Source: JADHLJ01 sp038146985 (GTDB lineage: Bacteria; Pseudomonadota; Alphaproteobacteria; Thalassobaculales; Thalassobaculaceae). Taken from it: DNA of 64,000 nt. The stretch covers positions 1 through 64,000 of the forward strand of contig JAYQSQ010000017.1 in NCBI GenBank assembly GCA_038146985.1, written 5' to 3'. The notes under the pieces were generated by a model. The model saw nothing but the letters and a program-made list of their open reading frames with translations. It had not been told where the DNA came from and ran no database searches. Shown here piece by piece: positions 33,358 to 42,022 of this stretch. How positions within the stretch are numbered: the first letter of the stretch is position 1; each line of letters begins with the position of its first letter. The position numbers were made by a program, and so were the translations under genes.

Positions 33358-33729
33358 TTAGAACAGCCGGCCGCCGTTAGGTACCGGATGGTCGATCCCC
33401 ACCATGACGACATCGCCGTCGGCGTCGGGAAAGCCGACCACCAGAACCTCGCTCATGAATTTCCCGATCTGCTTCGGCGGGAAGTTGACGACCGCCGCGA
33501 CCTGCCGGCCCTTGAGGGCGGCGAGCTCGTAATGCCGGGTGATCTGCGCCGAGGTTTTCTTGACCCCGATCTCGTCGCCGAAATCCACCCACAGCTTGAA
33601 GGCCGGGCGCCGGGCCTCGGGAAAGGGCTGGGCGTCAACGATCGTGCCGACCCGGATATCGACCTTGAGGAAGTCGTCATAGGTGATGGTCACGTTCTGC
33701 TCCGGTTGCATGGTTCGGGTGCGGACCAT
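33358..33729 (-). CDS. csaA: tRNA-binding domain protein CsaA
   Basis: A 123-aa EMAP/OB-fold tRNA-binding protein. The family core is ITYDDFLKVDIRVGTIVDAQ, then FGDEIGVKKTSAQIT and AAVVNFPPKQIGKFMSEVLV. CsaA has been linked to protein-export chaperone activity and tRNA binding. ATG 33711 (MQPEQN) is an alternative start that drops the first six residues. Length is normal for CsaA (about 110-120 aa). Confidence 0.88.
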   Translation of the reverse strand: MVRTRTMQPEQNVTITYDDFLKVDIRVGTIVDAQPFPEARRPAFKLWVDFGDEIGVKKTSAQITRHYELAALKGRQVAAVVNFPPKQIGKFMSEVLVVGFPDADGDVVMVGIDHPVPNGGRLF

Positions 33730-33750
33730 AACACCGGTCCAAAATGCCGC

Positions 33751-33781
33751 AAGGCCAACCCGCTTACGGCGAGTTGGCCTT
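33751..33781 (-). terminator. Hairpin, probable terminator of the phasin gene
   Basis: The 9-bp perfect stem AAGGCCAAC/GTTGGCCTT with a 13-base loop lies 40 bases past the phasin stop. On the minus strand it is followed by GCGGCATTTT, so the U-tract is weak and delayed. Confidence 0.5.
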
Positions 33782-33820
33782 GTTCAACGCAACGGCGGAA
33801 CGTGCCGTATAGATCGGTCT

Positions 33821-34243
33821 TCAGTTGGATTTGAACGTCTTGATCTCTTCAACGCCCTCATCCATCCGGCGCTTGATCAGCGCGAAGGCTTCGGTCTGGG
33901 ACTTGCGCAGCACCTCGGACATTTCCTGCATCGACTGGGACGCCTGCTCGATACCGAACTTCACCAGTTCCGCCTGCTTGGCCATCCGTTCCTCGGGGCT
34001 CGCGCCGCTCATCAGCTCGGCGAAGCGGTCCTTGACGTCCTGCAGCGTGGCCTGGGCAATCTCCGCCTGGCGCTTGGCGACCGCCTGGTATCCCTCGGCA
34101 ACGATCTGGTTTGCCCCGATCACCGCCTCGACGTTTTTCTTTTGCGCCGCCAATATGGCTTCGACATCAAGGCCGGGCATCTTGGCGTTGTTGAGCATCG
34201 ATTGAAAATCGAACATTTTGAAAGGGTTGGACTGATCAGCCAT
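33821..34243 (-). CDS. Phasin family protein
   Basis: A 140-aa amphipathic helical protein of the Phasin_2 type. Typical parts are NPFKMFDFQSMLNNAKMPGL at the start, AIGANQIVAEGYQAVAKRQ-like (here VIGANQIVAEG) in the middle, and a coiled-coil-prone C-terminus (SQTEAFALIKRRMDEGVEE). Phasins coat polyhydroxyalkanoate granules, but short members also occur without granules. ATG 34243 follows GGAGATCAC. A TetR regulator gene follows upstream on the same strand (115-bp gap). Confidence 0.88.
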   Translation of the reverse strand: MADQSNPFKMFDFQSMLNNAKMPGLDVEAILAAQKKNVEAVIGANQIVAEGYQAVAKRQAEIAQATLQDVKDRFAELMSGASPEERMAKQAELVKFGIEQASQSMQEMSEVLRKSQTEAFALIKRRMDEGVEEIKTFKSN

Positions 34244-34357
34244 GAGTGATCTCCGCTGTTGAATTGTCTCGCGCGGTTTGCTGCGCCGCACAATCGGCGT
34301 CCTTATCGTGGACCAGGCCATCGATGTCAACAGTTTATGTTGCGGCGCACAAAAAAG

Positions 34358-34969
34358 TTATTTTGCCGCCGGGTCGGCTTTGGCGATGCCCAATGCCAGG
34401 GCGAGACTTTCAGCCCGGACCAACCGTTCATCGAGCCGCCGGAAGGTCGCCGACTGGTCGGCGCTGTCGTCGCCTCCCCACACCTGGAACGCATCCAGAA
34501 AGATCAGGGCCATCGCCTTGATCCGAATGAGGCCGGCGATGCCTTCGGTGCGGACTCCGGCCAGGCTCAGGGTTGCGCGCATGGATCGTGAGAGAGCGCA
34601 GCCGCCTTCCATCGCCAATCCCGGTTTGGTCGCAGCCGCCCGGCTGACCGCTATGATGCCCGCCTTGAAAGGACGCATCGCATCGAAGCGAAGCATCATC
34701 AACTCCAGAAGCCGCTCCCGAATCGGGATGTCCGCGATGTCGCCCTGCGTGACGGCTCCCAGCGCTTCTTGGTCTATGCGTGCCGCCAAGGCGCGCAGCA
34801 CCGACAGCTTATCGCGATGGAGGTGCTGGAGTGTTTCTTCACCAATCCCGGCGGCCGCGGCGATGTCCGAGAGCGAGCTCTTGTCCCAGCCGGCCGTAGC
34901 CGCGAGATCCATCGCCGCGCGGAGAACCGCGCTCTCATCTATGGTTTCACTGTCGCCCTGATCGCTCAT
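34358..34969 (-). CDS. TetR family transcriptional regulator
   Basis: A 203-aa regulator. The N-terminal helix-turn-helix covers about residues 15-60 (AAMDLAATAGWDKSSLSDIA then AAAGIGEETLQHLHRDK), followed by a helical ligand-binding domain. The recognition helix EETLQHLHRD departs from the usual YxYFxxK motif (no aromatic pair). The effector and targets are unknown; the phasin gene downstream is a candidate target by position only. It is separated from proC by 42 bases. Confidence 0.82.
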   Translation of the reverse strand: MSDQGDSETIDESAVLRAAMDLAATAGWDKSSLSDIAAAAGIGEETLQHLHRDKLSVLRALAARIDQEALGAVTQGDIADIPIRERLLELMMLRFDAMRPFKAGIIAVSRAAATKPGLAMEGGCALSRSMRATLSLAGVRTEGIAGLIRIKAMALIFLDAFQVWGGDDSADQSATFRRLDERLVRAESLALALGIAKADPAAK

Positions 34970-35011
34970 CGGCCGGGTTTCCTTTCCGGCCGCAGACTAG
35001 CCCGGCGCCGC

Positions 35012-35827
35012 CTAACCCGCCAGTTCCCGGGACCGCCGGGTCGCCGCGGCAATCGCGCGATCGAAGACCGGCTGCACCCCGTCGGCGGCCATCAGCACTT
35101 CCAGCGCCGCCGCGGTGGTCCCCCCCGGGCTGGTGACGTTGACTCGCAACTGGCTGGCGGCTTCGTCGGAGAGCCGGGCCAGCTCACCCGCTCCGGCGAC
35201 GGTCGCCCTTGCAAGGCGCATCGACAGGTCGGCCGGCAGCCCCGCCTTCTCGCCCGCTGCCGCCATGGCCTCGATCAGCAGGAAGACATAGGCGGGACCG
35301 CTTCCGGATACCGCCGTCACCGCGTCCATCAGGCCCTCGTCGTCGACGCCGACCACCTCTCCGACCGCGGAGAGCAGCGCGCCGCATGTCCGCGACTGGT
35401 CGGCGGTGACCTTGCCGTTCGGGGCATGCACGGTAATGCCGCGCCCGACGGCTGCCGGGGTGTTGGGCATCGCGCGCACGATCGCCGCCTCGGCGCCCAG
35501 CTTGGACTCGAAGTAGCCGATGGTCTTGCCGGCGGCGATCGACAGGAACACCGTGCCGGGACCGACGAAGCGGCGCAGGGGCTGGAGGGCCTCGTCCATG
35601 GTCTGCGGCTTTACCGCCAGAATGACCACGGATGGCCTCACATCCCCCGGGATCTCGTCGGCCGTCGCGTACACTTTGACCTGGGGAGCAGACGCAAATC
35701 TCTCGACCGCGGCGGCGACGGGTTCGATCACGTGGACGCCGCCCTCCGCATACCCGCTCTCGATCCAGCCGTCGAGCATGGCGCCGCCCATTTTGCCGCA
35801 ACCGGCGAGGATGAAGGCCTCGTTCAT
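35012..35827 (-). CDS. proC: Pyrroline-5-carboxylate reductase ProC
   Basis: A 271-aa enzyme for the last step of proline synthesis (P5C to proline with NADPH). The N-terminal GCGKMGGAMLDGW (about residues 9-21) binds the cofactor, and the central AVKPQTMDEAL and MPNTPAAVGRG stretches are typical. The C-terminal signature VSGSGPAYVFLLIEAM and VTSPGGTTAAALEVL are complete. It starts 3 bases after the ybjN stop, so they share a transcript. Confidence 0.95.
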   Translation of the reverse strand: MNEAFILAGCGKMGGAMLDGWIESGYAEGGVHVIEPVAAAVERFASAPQVKVYATADEIPGDVRPSVVILAVKPQTMDEALQPLRRFVGPGTVFLSIAAGKTIGYFESKLGAEAAIVRAMPNTPAAVGRGITVHAPNGKVTADQSRTCGALLSAVGEVVGVDDEGLMDAVTAVSGSGPAYVFLLIEAMAAAGEKAGLPADLSMRLARATVAGAGELARLSDEAASQLRVNVTSPGGTTAAALEVLMAADGVQPVFDRAIAAATRRSRELAG

Positions 35828-35830
35828 GGT

Positions 35831-36334
35831 TCAGGCCGATCCGGCAACTTCGATCAGTGCCGCGGCGATGGCGTCCTCCGCCGTCTTGCCGCCCCAGATG
35901 ACGAATTGAAACGCCGGGTAGTAGCGGTCGGACTCGCTGATCGCCACGTCGACCAGATCCTCGAGTTGCTCGACGCTCGCCGCACCGGCGCCGCGCAGCA
36001 ACAAGGTGTGCCGGAAAAGCGGCGTGCTCTCCTCCGAGGAAAGATCGAAATGCCCCAGCCAAAGCTTCTCGTTGATCAGGGCCAGGAGGTGATGGATCTC
36101 GGCGCGCCGTTCACGGGCCACGCGTGATTCGAAAAGACAGGTAAAGTGCAGGGCGCTCATGTCTTCCTGCCACATGAAGTAGAGGCGGTAATCACACCAC
36201 CGTCCACTGATCTCCACGGCGAGTTCCTCGCCGCTCGCGCGCTCATGCGGCCAATCATTGGCGCCAACGATTTCTTCCAACAAATCCAGTGGGTTGCGGG
36301 CGAGATCGGTCGGTTCAGCGAAAGTCAGGGACAT
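35831..36334 (-). CDS. YbjN domain protein
   Basis: A 167-aa protein of the YbjN family, whose fold resembles type III secretion chaperones. The family-typical VEISGRWCDYRLYFMWQEDM and ESRVARERRAEIHHLLALIN are present, ending in YYPAFQFVIWGGKTAEDAIA. In E. coli ybjN affects motility and stress responses; the mechanism is unclear. It lies directly upstream of proC (3 bases). A weak promoter may lie at 36382-36410. Confidence 0.88.
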   Translation of the reverse strand: MSLTFAEPTDLARNPLDLLEEIVGANDWPHERASGEELAVEISGRWCDYRLYFMWQEDMSALHFTCLFESRVARERRAEIHHLLALINEKLWLGHFDLSSEESTPLFRHTLLLRGAGAASVEQLEDLVDVAISESDRYYPAFQFVIWGGKTAEDAIAAALIEVAGSA

Positions 36335-36381
36335 CGTGCCACCTCTCGGTTGGAAGTCCGATGCTGGTTAGTCGGCTACCA

Positions 36382-36410
36382 TATATAGTTGATTGCATAT
36401 TCGTTGTAGA
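36382..36410 (-). promoter_or_regulatory. Weak candidate promoter of ybjN-proC
   Basis: On the minus strand TCTACA (36405-36410) and TATATA (36382-36387) have a 17-base spacer in an AT-rich stretch about 50 bases upstream of the ybjN ATG. It is only a partial match to TTGACA. Confidence 0.35.
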
Positions 36411-36515
36411 ACTTACGCCGCAATGCACCAGATATGGGAGCATCTCAGACTCACCGAGTCTGTCAACCCAAAACCCTAGATATAGTGAGTTTTAACACTT
36501 TGGACACAATATCGC

Positions 36516-36537
36516 TTTCCGGACGCAAAGCCGGAAA
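36516..36537 (-). terminator. Hairpin after ubiK
   Basis: The 7-bp stem TTTCCGG/CCGGAAA lies 5-26 bases past the ubiK stop. No clear U-tract follows, so it may be a stability element and not a true terminator. The rest of the 36335-36515 gap is AT-rich with no gene. Confidence 0.4.
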
Positions 36538-36541
36538 CACC

Positions 36542-36877
36542 CTAACCCACGTTTGTCGTCTTGCCGGAACCCGCCGGCTTGCGGGACCGCGCGGCGGTTT
36601 TTCGTTTTGGTTTGGCGGCGGGACGGGCGGCGGCGGCAACTTGCGCTTCTAGGCCGGCCAACCGCTGCTCAAGGTCTTCCTGAGCCTCGCGCGCCTTGCG
36701 GGCCATGTCGCGCACCGCCTCGAACTCCTCCCGGGTCACCCATCCATGATCATTGAGGAACCGCTCCAGGCGCTGCTGCATCAGCTGTTCCAGTTCCTGC
36801 CGCGCGCCCGCCGCCGCCGACAAGGCGCCGTTCGCCATCTTCGCGATGTCGTCCAGCAGTCGATTGCTTGATTGCAT
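36542..36877 (-). CDS. ubiK: UbiK family accessory factor (BMFP/YqiC)
   Basis: A 111-aa protein whose first 80 residues are the BMFP coiled-coil domain: LDDIAKMANGALSAA, then VTREEFEAVRDMARKAREAQ. UbiK helps the aerobic ubiquinone-synthesis complex as a trimer in the membrane vicinity. The lysine- and alanine-rich tail (KPKRKTAARSRKPAG) is a low-complexity extension. It is divergent from hldD, with a 205-bp space between their starts. Confidence 0.87.
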   Translation of the reverse strand: MQSSNRLLDDIAKMANGALSAAAGARQELEQLMQQRLERFLNDHGWVTREEFEAVRDMARKAREAQEDLEQRLAGLEAQVAAAARPAAKPKRKTAARSRKPAGSGKTTNVG

Positions 36878-37082
36878 TTGAAGGCCCTCGTCTGATCACG
36901 GCTATGCACTCCTCTTTTCTATATGGTGACCACGCCGGCAATGTCCCGGAAAAACCGACAGGGCGTTGCGAGTTGGCCGGCAACCGACTATCAAGATCCG
37001 AGATTTGCCGCGGTCGGGCGCGACGGCCATGGGCGGCGGATCGCAGTACCAGTATCGCGGCAATGGCGGCGCGGAGTTCGGA

Positions 37083-38075
37083 ATGATCGTGGTCACGGGC
37101 GGCGCCGGATTTATCGGATCCAATCTCGTCGCCGCGCTACTGGAGCGGGAACCGTCTCTCGACGTGGTGGTCGCCGACCGCTTCGGCCATGACGACAAAT
37201 GGCGCAATCTCGCCAAGCATCCGGTTGCCGAGTTCGTTGAGCCGGAACGCCTGATGGACTTCCTTGGCGCCAATCGCGGCACGGTCAAAAGCGTCTTCCA
37301 CCTGGGCGCCAGTTCCTCGACCACGGAACGGGATGTCGATTTCATCATCCGCAGCAATTTCACCCTGTCCCTGGCGCTCTGGCGGTGGTGTGCCGCGAAC
37401 GCCGTGCCGCTGATCTATGCCTCGTCGGCGGCGACATACGGCGGCGGCGAGCACGGCTTCGAGGACGATCCCGCGCCCGAGGCCCTGGCGCGGCTCCGTC
37501 CCCTCAACCCCTACGGCTGGAGCAAGCATCTGTTCGACCGGCGGGTGATCCAGATGGTCGGACGGGGCGAGCCCGCGCCGCCGCACTGGGCCGGTCTGAA
37601 ATTCTTCAACGTCTACGGGCCAAACGAGTTCCACAAGGGCAAGCAGAGCAGCGTGGTTGCCCAGATCCATCCGCGCGCGGCGGCGGGCGAGCCGGCGGTC
37701 CTGTTCCGCTCGCACCGCGACGGCATTCCCGACGGTGGTCAAAGCCGGGATTTCATCTGGGTCGGCGATTGTGTCGACGTGATGCTTTGGCTGGCCGGCA
37801 CGCCGAGTGTCTCCGGCCTGTTCAACGTCGGCACCGGCATGGCGAGGAGCTTCGCGGATCTCGCAGCCGCGGTCTTCCACGCGCTCGGGATGGCGCCGCG
37901 CATCGAGTTCATCGACACGCCGCATGAGATCCGGGATCGGTATCAGTATTTCACCCAGGCGCCCATGGACCGCCTTCGCGACGCCGGTTACCGCGGACAG
38001 TTCACCAGCCTGGAGGAAGGCGTGCGGCGCTACGTCCAGGATTTCCTTGGCCACGGCGACGATCCGTACCGCTGA
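37083..38075 (+). CDS. hldD: ADP-L-glycero-D-manno-heptose-6-epimerase
   Basis: A 330-aa SDR-fold epimerase that produces ADP-L-glycero-D-manno-heptose for lipopolysaccharide core. NADP binding is at VVTGGAGFIGS (residues 3-13), and the Y144/K148 pair is in NPYGWSKHLF. FFNVYGPNEFHKGKQSSV and FIWVGDCVDVM are HldD-specific. ATG 37083 is where homology begins; an upstream ATG at 37029 would add 18 unmatched residues. lgt starts 7 bases after its stop. This gene implies a heptose-containing outer membrane. Confidence 0.92.
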   Translation: MIVVTGGAGFIGSNLVAALLEREPSLDVVVADRFGHDDKWRNLAKHPVAEFVEPERLMDFLGANRGTVKSVFHLGASSSTTERDVDFIIRSNFTLSLALWRWCAANAVPLIYASSAATYGGGEHGFEDDPAPEALARLRPLNPYGWSKHLFDRRVIQMVGRGEPAPPHWAGLKFFNVYGPNEFHKGKQSSVVAQIHPRAAAGEPAVLFRSHRDGIPDGGQSRDFIWVGDCVDVMLWLAGTPSVSGLFNVGTGMARSFADLAAAVFHALGMAPRIEFIDTPHEIRDRYQYFTQAPMDRLRDAGYRGQFTSLEEGVRRYVQDFLGHGDDPYR

Positions 38076-38082
38076 GCCGCCG

Positions 38083-38889
38083 ATGGATACGCTCGCTTTT
38101 CCTGTCATCGACCCGATCGCCATCGAGATCGGCCCCATCGTGATCCGCTGGTACGCGCTGGCCTATATCGCCGGGCTGGTTTTGGGATGGAGATGCTGCG
38201 TGTTCCTGACACGCCGTCCGCCCCACTTCATGGCCAGCGAGAAACTGGACGACCTGCTCCTCTATGCGACTTTCGGTGTGATCCTCGGCGGACGCCTCGG
38301 TTATGTGCTGTTTTACAAGCCAGCGTTTTTTGCGGCGAATCCGCTTGAGATCCTCATGGTCTGGCATGGCGGCATGTCGTTCCACGGCGGCTTCCTGGGT
38401 GTGGTCGTCGCCGCTTATGTTTTTGCCCGGCGGAACGGCGTTCCCGCGTTGCCGCTGGCGGATATGCTGGCGATCGCTGCGCCGATCGGTCTGTTTTTCG
38501 GGCGGGTCGCGAACTTCATCAACGGCGAGCTGTTCGGGCGTCCGGCCAATGTCCCCTGGGCCATGGTCTTCCCCCAAGGCGGGCCGGAACCACGGCACCC
38601 CAGCCAGCTCTACGAGGCCGGGCTTGAAGGGCTGGTCCTGTTCGTAATCGTGGCGGCCGCGGCATTGGCGAGCCGGGCGCGGTACCGGCCCGGACTGATT
38701 CTGGGCCTGTTTCTGATCGGATACGGCTCGGCCCGGTCGTTCGTCGAACTGTTCCGCGAACCGGACGCCCATCTCGGGTTCATATTCGGACCGGTCACCA
38801 TGGGTCAGATCCTGTCGGCGCCGATGATCGCCGTCGGACTGGCTGCCGTGTTCTTCGCGCTCCGTCGCCCCGCGATCGCCGATGCCTGA
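38083..38889 (+). CDS. lgt: Prolipoprotein diacylglyceryl transferase Lgt
   Basis: A 268-aa inner-membrane enzyme that attaches diacylglycerol to the lipobox cysteine. It has about seven membrane helices. MVWHGGMSFHGGFLG carries the essential histidine, and the Lgt signature GRVANFINGELFGRP is intact. HPSQLYEAGLEG and the C-terminal helix follow. It overlaps midA by 8 bases, so both follow hldD in one operon. Confidence 0.95.
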   Translation: MDTLAFPVIDPIAIEIGPIVIRWYALAYIAGLVLGWRCCVFLTRRPPHFMASEKLDDLLLYATFGVILGGRLGYVLFYKPAFFAANPLEILMVWHGGMSFHGGFLGVVVAAYVFARRNGVPALPLADMLAIAAPIGLFFGRVANFINGELFGRPANVPWAMVFPQGGPEPRHPSQLYEAGLEGLVLFVIVAAAALASRARYRPGLILGLFLIGYGSARSFVELFREPDAHLGFIFGPVTMGQILSAPMIAVGLAAVFFALRRPAIADA

Positions 38890-39985
38890 CTCGTTACTGC
38901 CGGCGATGCTCCGGCGCCTAGAGCGCGCCGGCGCGATGACCGTCGCCGAATACATGGCCGAGGCCCTGCATGATCGGACCGGCGGCTATTATGCCGACGG
39001 GGATCCGTTCGGCGCGCGCGGCGATTTTGTCACGGCGCCCGAGATCTCCCAGATGTTCGGCGAACTGATCGGCCTGTGGACGATTTCCACCTGGATCGGC
39101 GCCGGCGCGCCCGAGCCCGCTTGCCTCGTCGAACTCGGGCCCGGCCGGGGAACCTTGATGGCGGACATGCTGCGCGCGATCGGCGGCGTGGTCGATCCGC
39201 GCGAGGTCTTCGAGATCCATCTTGTCGAGACCAATCCGCGCCTGCGCGCCCTGCAAGGTGAAAAGCTGGCGCGGTTCCGCCCGATCTGGCACGACGACAT
39301 TGCCAGCCTGCCGGAACGACCGTGGTTTCTGATCGCCAACGAGTTCCTCGACGCCCTGCCGATCCGCCAATTGCGCTGGACCCAAGGAGCCTGGCGCGAA
39401 TGCCTGGTGGTCACAGATGAGGAGGGGACCGGGCTTGCCTGGGGCGTCGAACGATCCGCCTCGCCGCTATCCGGCCTGTTGCCGGCCGCGATCCGCGACC
39501 GGGCGGATGAAGGGGCAATGGCGGAACTGACCCTGGCCGCGAACGCCATCGCCGGAGCCGTCGCTGACCATATCGCACAGCATGGCGGGGCGGCTCTGCT
39601 GATCGATTACGGCTCCGAGCGGGGCTTTCTCGGAAACTCTCTTCAGGCGGTGCGGAACCACAAGCGGGTCGATCCGCTGTCCGAACCGGGGTTGGCGGAT
39701 CTGTCCAGCCATGTAGACTTCTCCCAGATCCGCGCCGCCGGCGAGGCCAAGGGAGCGCGCTTCGTCGGGCCGGTCGATCAGGGCCGCTTTCTCGTCGAGC
39801 TTGGGATCCGCGAACGCGCCTCGGCGCTGGCGCGGGCCGCTACGCAGACGCAGCGCCGTGACATTGAGTTGGCCATGCGCCGCTTGATCGCGCCGGCGGA
39901 AATGGGCACCTTGTTCAAAGTCGCGGCACTGTTGCCGCCCGGAGCCGCCGATCCCCAGGGTTTCCGACCAGATGGATCGAGGTAA
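38882..39985 (+). CDS. SAM-dependent methyltransferase, MidA/NDUFAF7 (DUF185) family
   Basis: A 367-aa class I methyltransferase. It opens with MTVAEYMAEALHDRTGGYYA, has the SAM site LVELGPGRGTLMADML near residue 85 and the family motif WFLIANEFLDALPIRQL. The human and Dictyostelium homologue methylates the NDUFS2 subunit of complex I; bacterial targets are less clear. The start overlaps lgt by 8 bases, giving the order lgt-midA-pgeF that is common in alphaproteobacteria. Confidence 0.9.
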   Translation: MPDSLLPAMLRRLERAGAMTVAEYMAEALHDRTGGYYADGDPFGARGDFVTAPEISQMFGELIGLWTISTWIGAGAPEPACLVELGPGRGTLMADMLRAIGGVVDPREVFEIHLVETNPRLRALQGEKLARFRPIWHDDIASLPERPWFLIANEFLDALPIRQLRWTQGAWRECLVVTDEEGTGLAWGVERSASPLSGLLPAAIRDRADEGAMAELTLAANAIAGAVADHIAQHGGAALLIDYGSERGFLGNSLQAVRNHKRVDPLSEPGLADLSSHVDFSQIRAAGEAKGARFVGPVDQGRFLVELGIRERASALARAATQTQRRDIELAMRRLIAPAEMGTLFKVAALLPPGAADPQGFRPDGSR

Positions 39986-40018
39986 CGGGCCGGTTGGCGG
40001 GAGAGAAACGGGGGTCCG

Positions 40019-40783
40019 GTGATTCAGTTGGAAGACTTTGAGGGGCGCGGTGTCAAACATGCGTTCTTCACCCGGCGCGGGGGCGTGAGCAAGGGCATCT
40101 ACCATTCTCTCAATTGTGGTCTCGGCTCCGGCGACGATCCCGACGCGGTCCGCGCCAATCGCGCCCGCGCGATGGCGGCGCTGGATCTGCCGGCGGAGGC
40201 GCTCGTCACCTGCCATCAGCATCATTCGGCGAAGGTCGCCGCCGTCGACGCCGGATCGCTTCCCGTCGAACCGCCGAAAGTTGACGCCCTGGTCACGACA
40301 AGCCCGAACCTGGCGCTTGGAATTCTCACCGCCGATTGCGGCCCGGTCCTGTTCGCCGACCCGACGGATCGGGTGATCGGTGCGGCGCATGCCGGCTGGC
40401 GGGGGGCTCTCGGCGGCATTCTCGAAGCGACGGTGGACGCGATGATCGAACAAGGCGCCCGGGCCGACAACATCGCCGTGGCGATCGGTCCGATGATCGG
40501 CCCGTCTTCCTACGAAGTCGGCCCGGAATTCCCCGAGCCCTTCCTCGATCAGGAAGCCAGCAACGCCGCGTTCTTCAAGGCGGCCGCGCGGGAGGATCAT
40601 TTCATGTTCGACCTGCCCGGCTATATCGCCTCGCGCCTGGCGCGGCTCGGCCTCAACGACATTTTGAGACTGGACGGCGATACCTACCGGGATCCGGCGA
40701 ACTTCTTCAGCTACCGCCGATCCACCCATCGTGACGAGCCCGACTACGGCCGGATGCTGGCAACCATCGCCCTGGAAGCCTGA
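40019..40783 (+). CDS. pgeF: Peptidoglycan editing factor PgeF (laccase-domain, polyphenol oxidase-like)
   Basis: A 254-aa CNF1/YfiH-like hydrolase. Metal-binding and catalytic parts are CHQHHSAKVAAVDA near residue 62, LTADCGPVLFADP near residue 105 and HAGWRGALGGILEATVDAM. E. coli YfiH removes wrongly placed L-Ser from cell-wall precursors and is often annotated polyphenol oxidase. The start is GTG 40019 with GGGAGAGAAACGG upstream. It is followed 4 bases later by the M24-fold gene. Confidence 0.9.
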   Translation: MIQLEDFEGRGVKHAFFTRRGGVSKGIYHSLNCGLGSGDDPDAVRANRARAMAALDLPAEALVTCHQHHSAKVAAVDAGSLPVEPPKVDALVTTSPNLALGILTADCGPVLFADPTDRVIGAAHAGWRGALGGILEATVDAMIEQGARADNIAVAIGPMIGPSSYEVGPEFPEPFLDQEASNAAFFKAAAREDHFMFDLPGYIASRLARLGLNDILRLDGDTYRDPANFFSYRRSTHRDEPDYGRMLATIALEA

Positions 40784-40787
40784 GCTC

Positions 40788-41939
40788 ATGGCCCTGCATT
40801 TCAGCGGCGAGGAGTTTGCGCGCAGGCAGGCCAACACGATCCGCCTGCTCGAAGAACGCGGCCTCGACGGGCTGCTCATGTTCAAGCAGGAGAGCATGTT
40901 CTACCTGACCGGATACGACACGTTCGGCTTCTGCTTCTTTCAATGTCTGTATTTCGGGGCCGACGGACGGCTCATGCTGCTGACCCGGGCGCCGGACCTG
41001 CGCCAGGCTCAGAACACCAGCCTTATCGAGGATATCCGGATCTGGGTGGACGGCCATGGCGTCAACCCGGCGGATCAGCTGCGCGAGGTGCTCCGGGAAT
41101 TCGGTGGCTCGGGCCGCCGGTTCGGGGTCGAGTACGATGCCTATGGCCTGACCGCCTATAACGGCATGCGGGTCCAGGCGGCATTGGAGGGTTTCTGCGA
41201 GCTCGAGGATGCGTCGGATCTCGTCACCGGATTGAGACTGATCAAAAGCCCCGCGGAAATCGGCTATGTGCGCCGGGCGGCGGCACTCGGCGACGCGGCA
41301 TTGGCGGAGGCCAACCGGCTTGCCCACGCGGGTGTCGATGAGGGCGAGATCCTGGCGGCGATGCAGGGGGCGGTGTTCCGCGGCGGTGGCGACTATGCCG
41401 GCAACGAGTTCATCATCGGCTCGGGACCGGATGCGCTCTTGTGCCGGTACTTCACGGGCCGGCGGGTCCTGGATGCCCAGGATCAGATGACCTTGGAATT
41501 CGCCGGCGCCTATCGCCACTATCACGCCTGCCTGATGCGCACGATCGTGATTGGCGAGGCTTCGGACCTGCAACGCGACATGCACGATACGGCGCTGGAA
41601 GCGCTGCAGGCTTGCCGAAACGCACTGGTTCCGGGAAGGTCGATCGGCGAGGTCTTCGACGCGCATGCCCGCGTCATGGACCGCAGAGGCTACAATCATG
41701 CGCGGCTGAACGCGTGCGGCTATTCCCTGGGCGCCGTGTTCGCGCCGATCTGGATGGATATGCCCATGCTGTATCGCGGCAACCCGGTTCTCGCCGCGCC
41801 GGGCATGGTTTTCTTCCTGCACATGATCATGATGGACAGTGAGAAAGGTTTGGCCATGGCGCCCGGCGAAACCGTCCTGGTCACTGAAACCGGTAACGAG
41901 CGGCTGTCCGCGGCTTCCCTTGACCTTGTGGTGGGCTGA
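40788..41939 (+). CDS. M24 (pita-bread fold) hydrolase, creatinase/DoeA-like, metal site apparently lost
   Basis: A 383-aa protein. The N-terminal creatinase-type domain (about 10-145) is followed by a pita-bread domain from about residue 155. The canonical metal aspartates are not seen: the motif expected as D-x10-D reads LEFAGAYRHYHACLMRT, and the usual HGIG histidine is replaced by ACGYSLGAVFAPIW. This resembles creatinase or ectoine-hydrolase relatives that work without a dinuclear metal site, and not Xaa-Pro aminopeptidase. The substrate is unknown. ATG 40788 is four bases after the pgeF stop. Confidence 0.8.
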   Translation: MALHFSGEEFARRQANTIRLLEERGLDGLLMFKQESMFYLTGYDTFGFCFFQCLYFGADGRLMLLTRAPDLRQAQNTSLIEDIRIWVDGHGVNPADQLREVLREFGGSGRRFGVEYDAYGLTAYNGMRVQAALEGFCELEDASDLVTGLRLIKSPAEIGYVRRAAALGDAALAEANRLAHAGVDEGEILAAMQGAVFRGGGDYAGNEFIIGSGPDALLCRYFTGRRVLDAQDQMTLEFAGAYRHYHACLMRTIVIGEASDLQRDMHDTALEALQACRNALVPGRSIGEVFDAHARVMDRRGYNHARLNACGYSLGAVFAPIWMDMPMLYRGNPVLAAPGMVFFLHMIMMDSEKGLAMAPGETVLVTETGNERLSAASLDLVVG

Positions 41940-41953
41940 GGGTCCAGACCGAC

Positions 41954-42022
41954 ATGCCTCATCTGTGGATATTCCTTGCGGCGATCCTGATTGGCGGTCT
42001 CGCGACATGCGTGCTGATCTGA
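41954..42022 (+). CDS. Possible 22-aa hydrophobic peptide
   Basis: ATG 41954 opens a 22-codon frame, almost entirely one hydrophobic helix (MPHLWIFLAAILIGGLATC then VLI). It fits the gap after the M24 gene and overlaps the lipoprotein gene start by 16 bases in another frame. No clear Shine-Dalgarno is seen. It could be a leader peptide, a small membrane protein or chance. Confidence 0.25.
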   Translation: MPHLWIFLAAILIGGLATCVLI

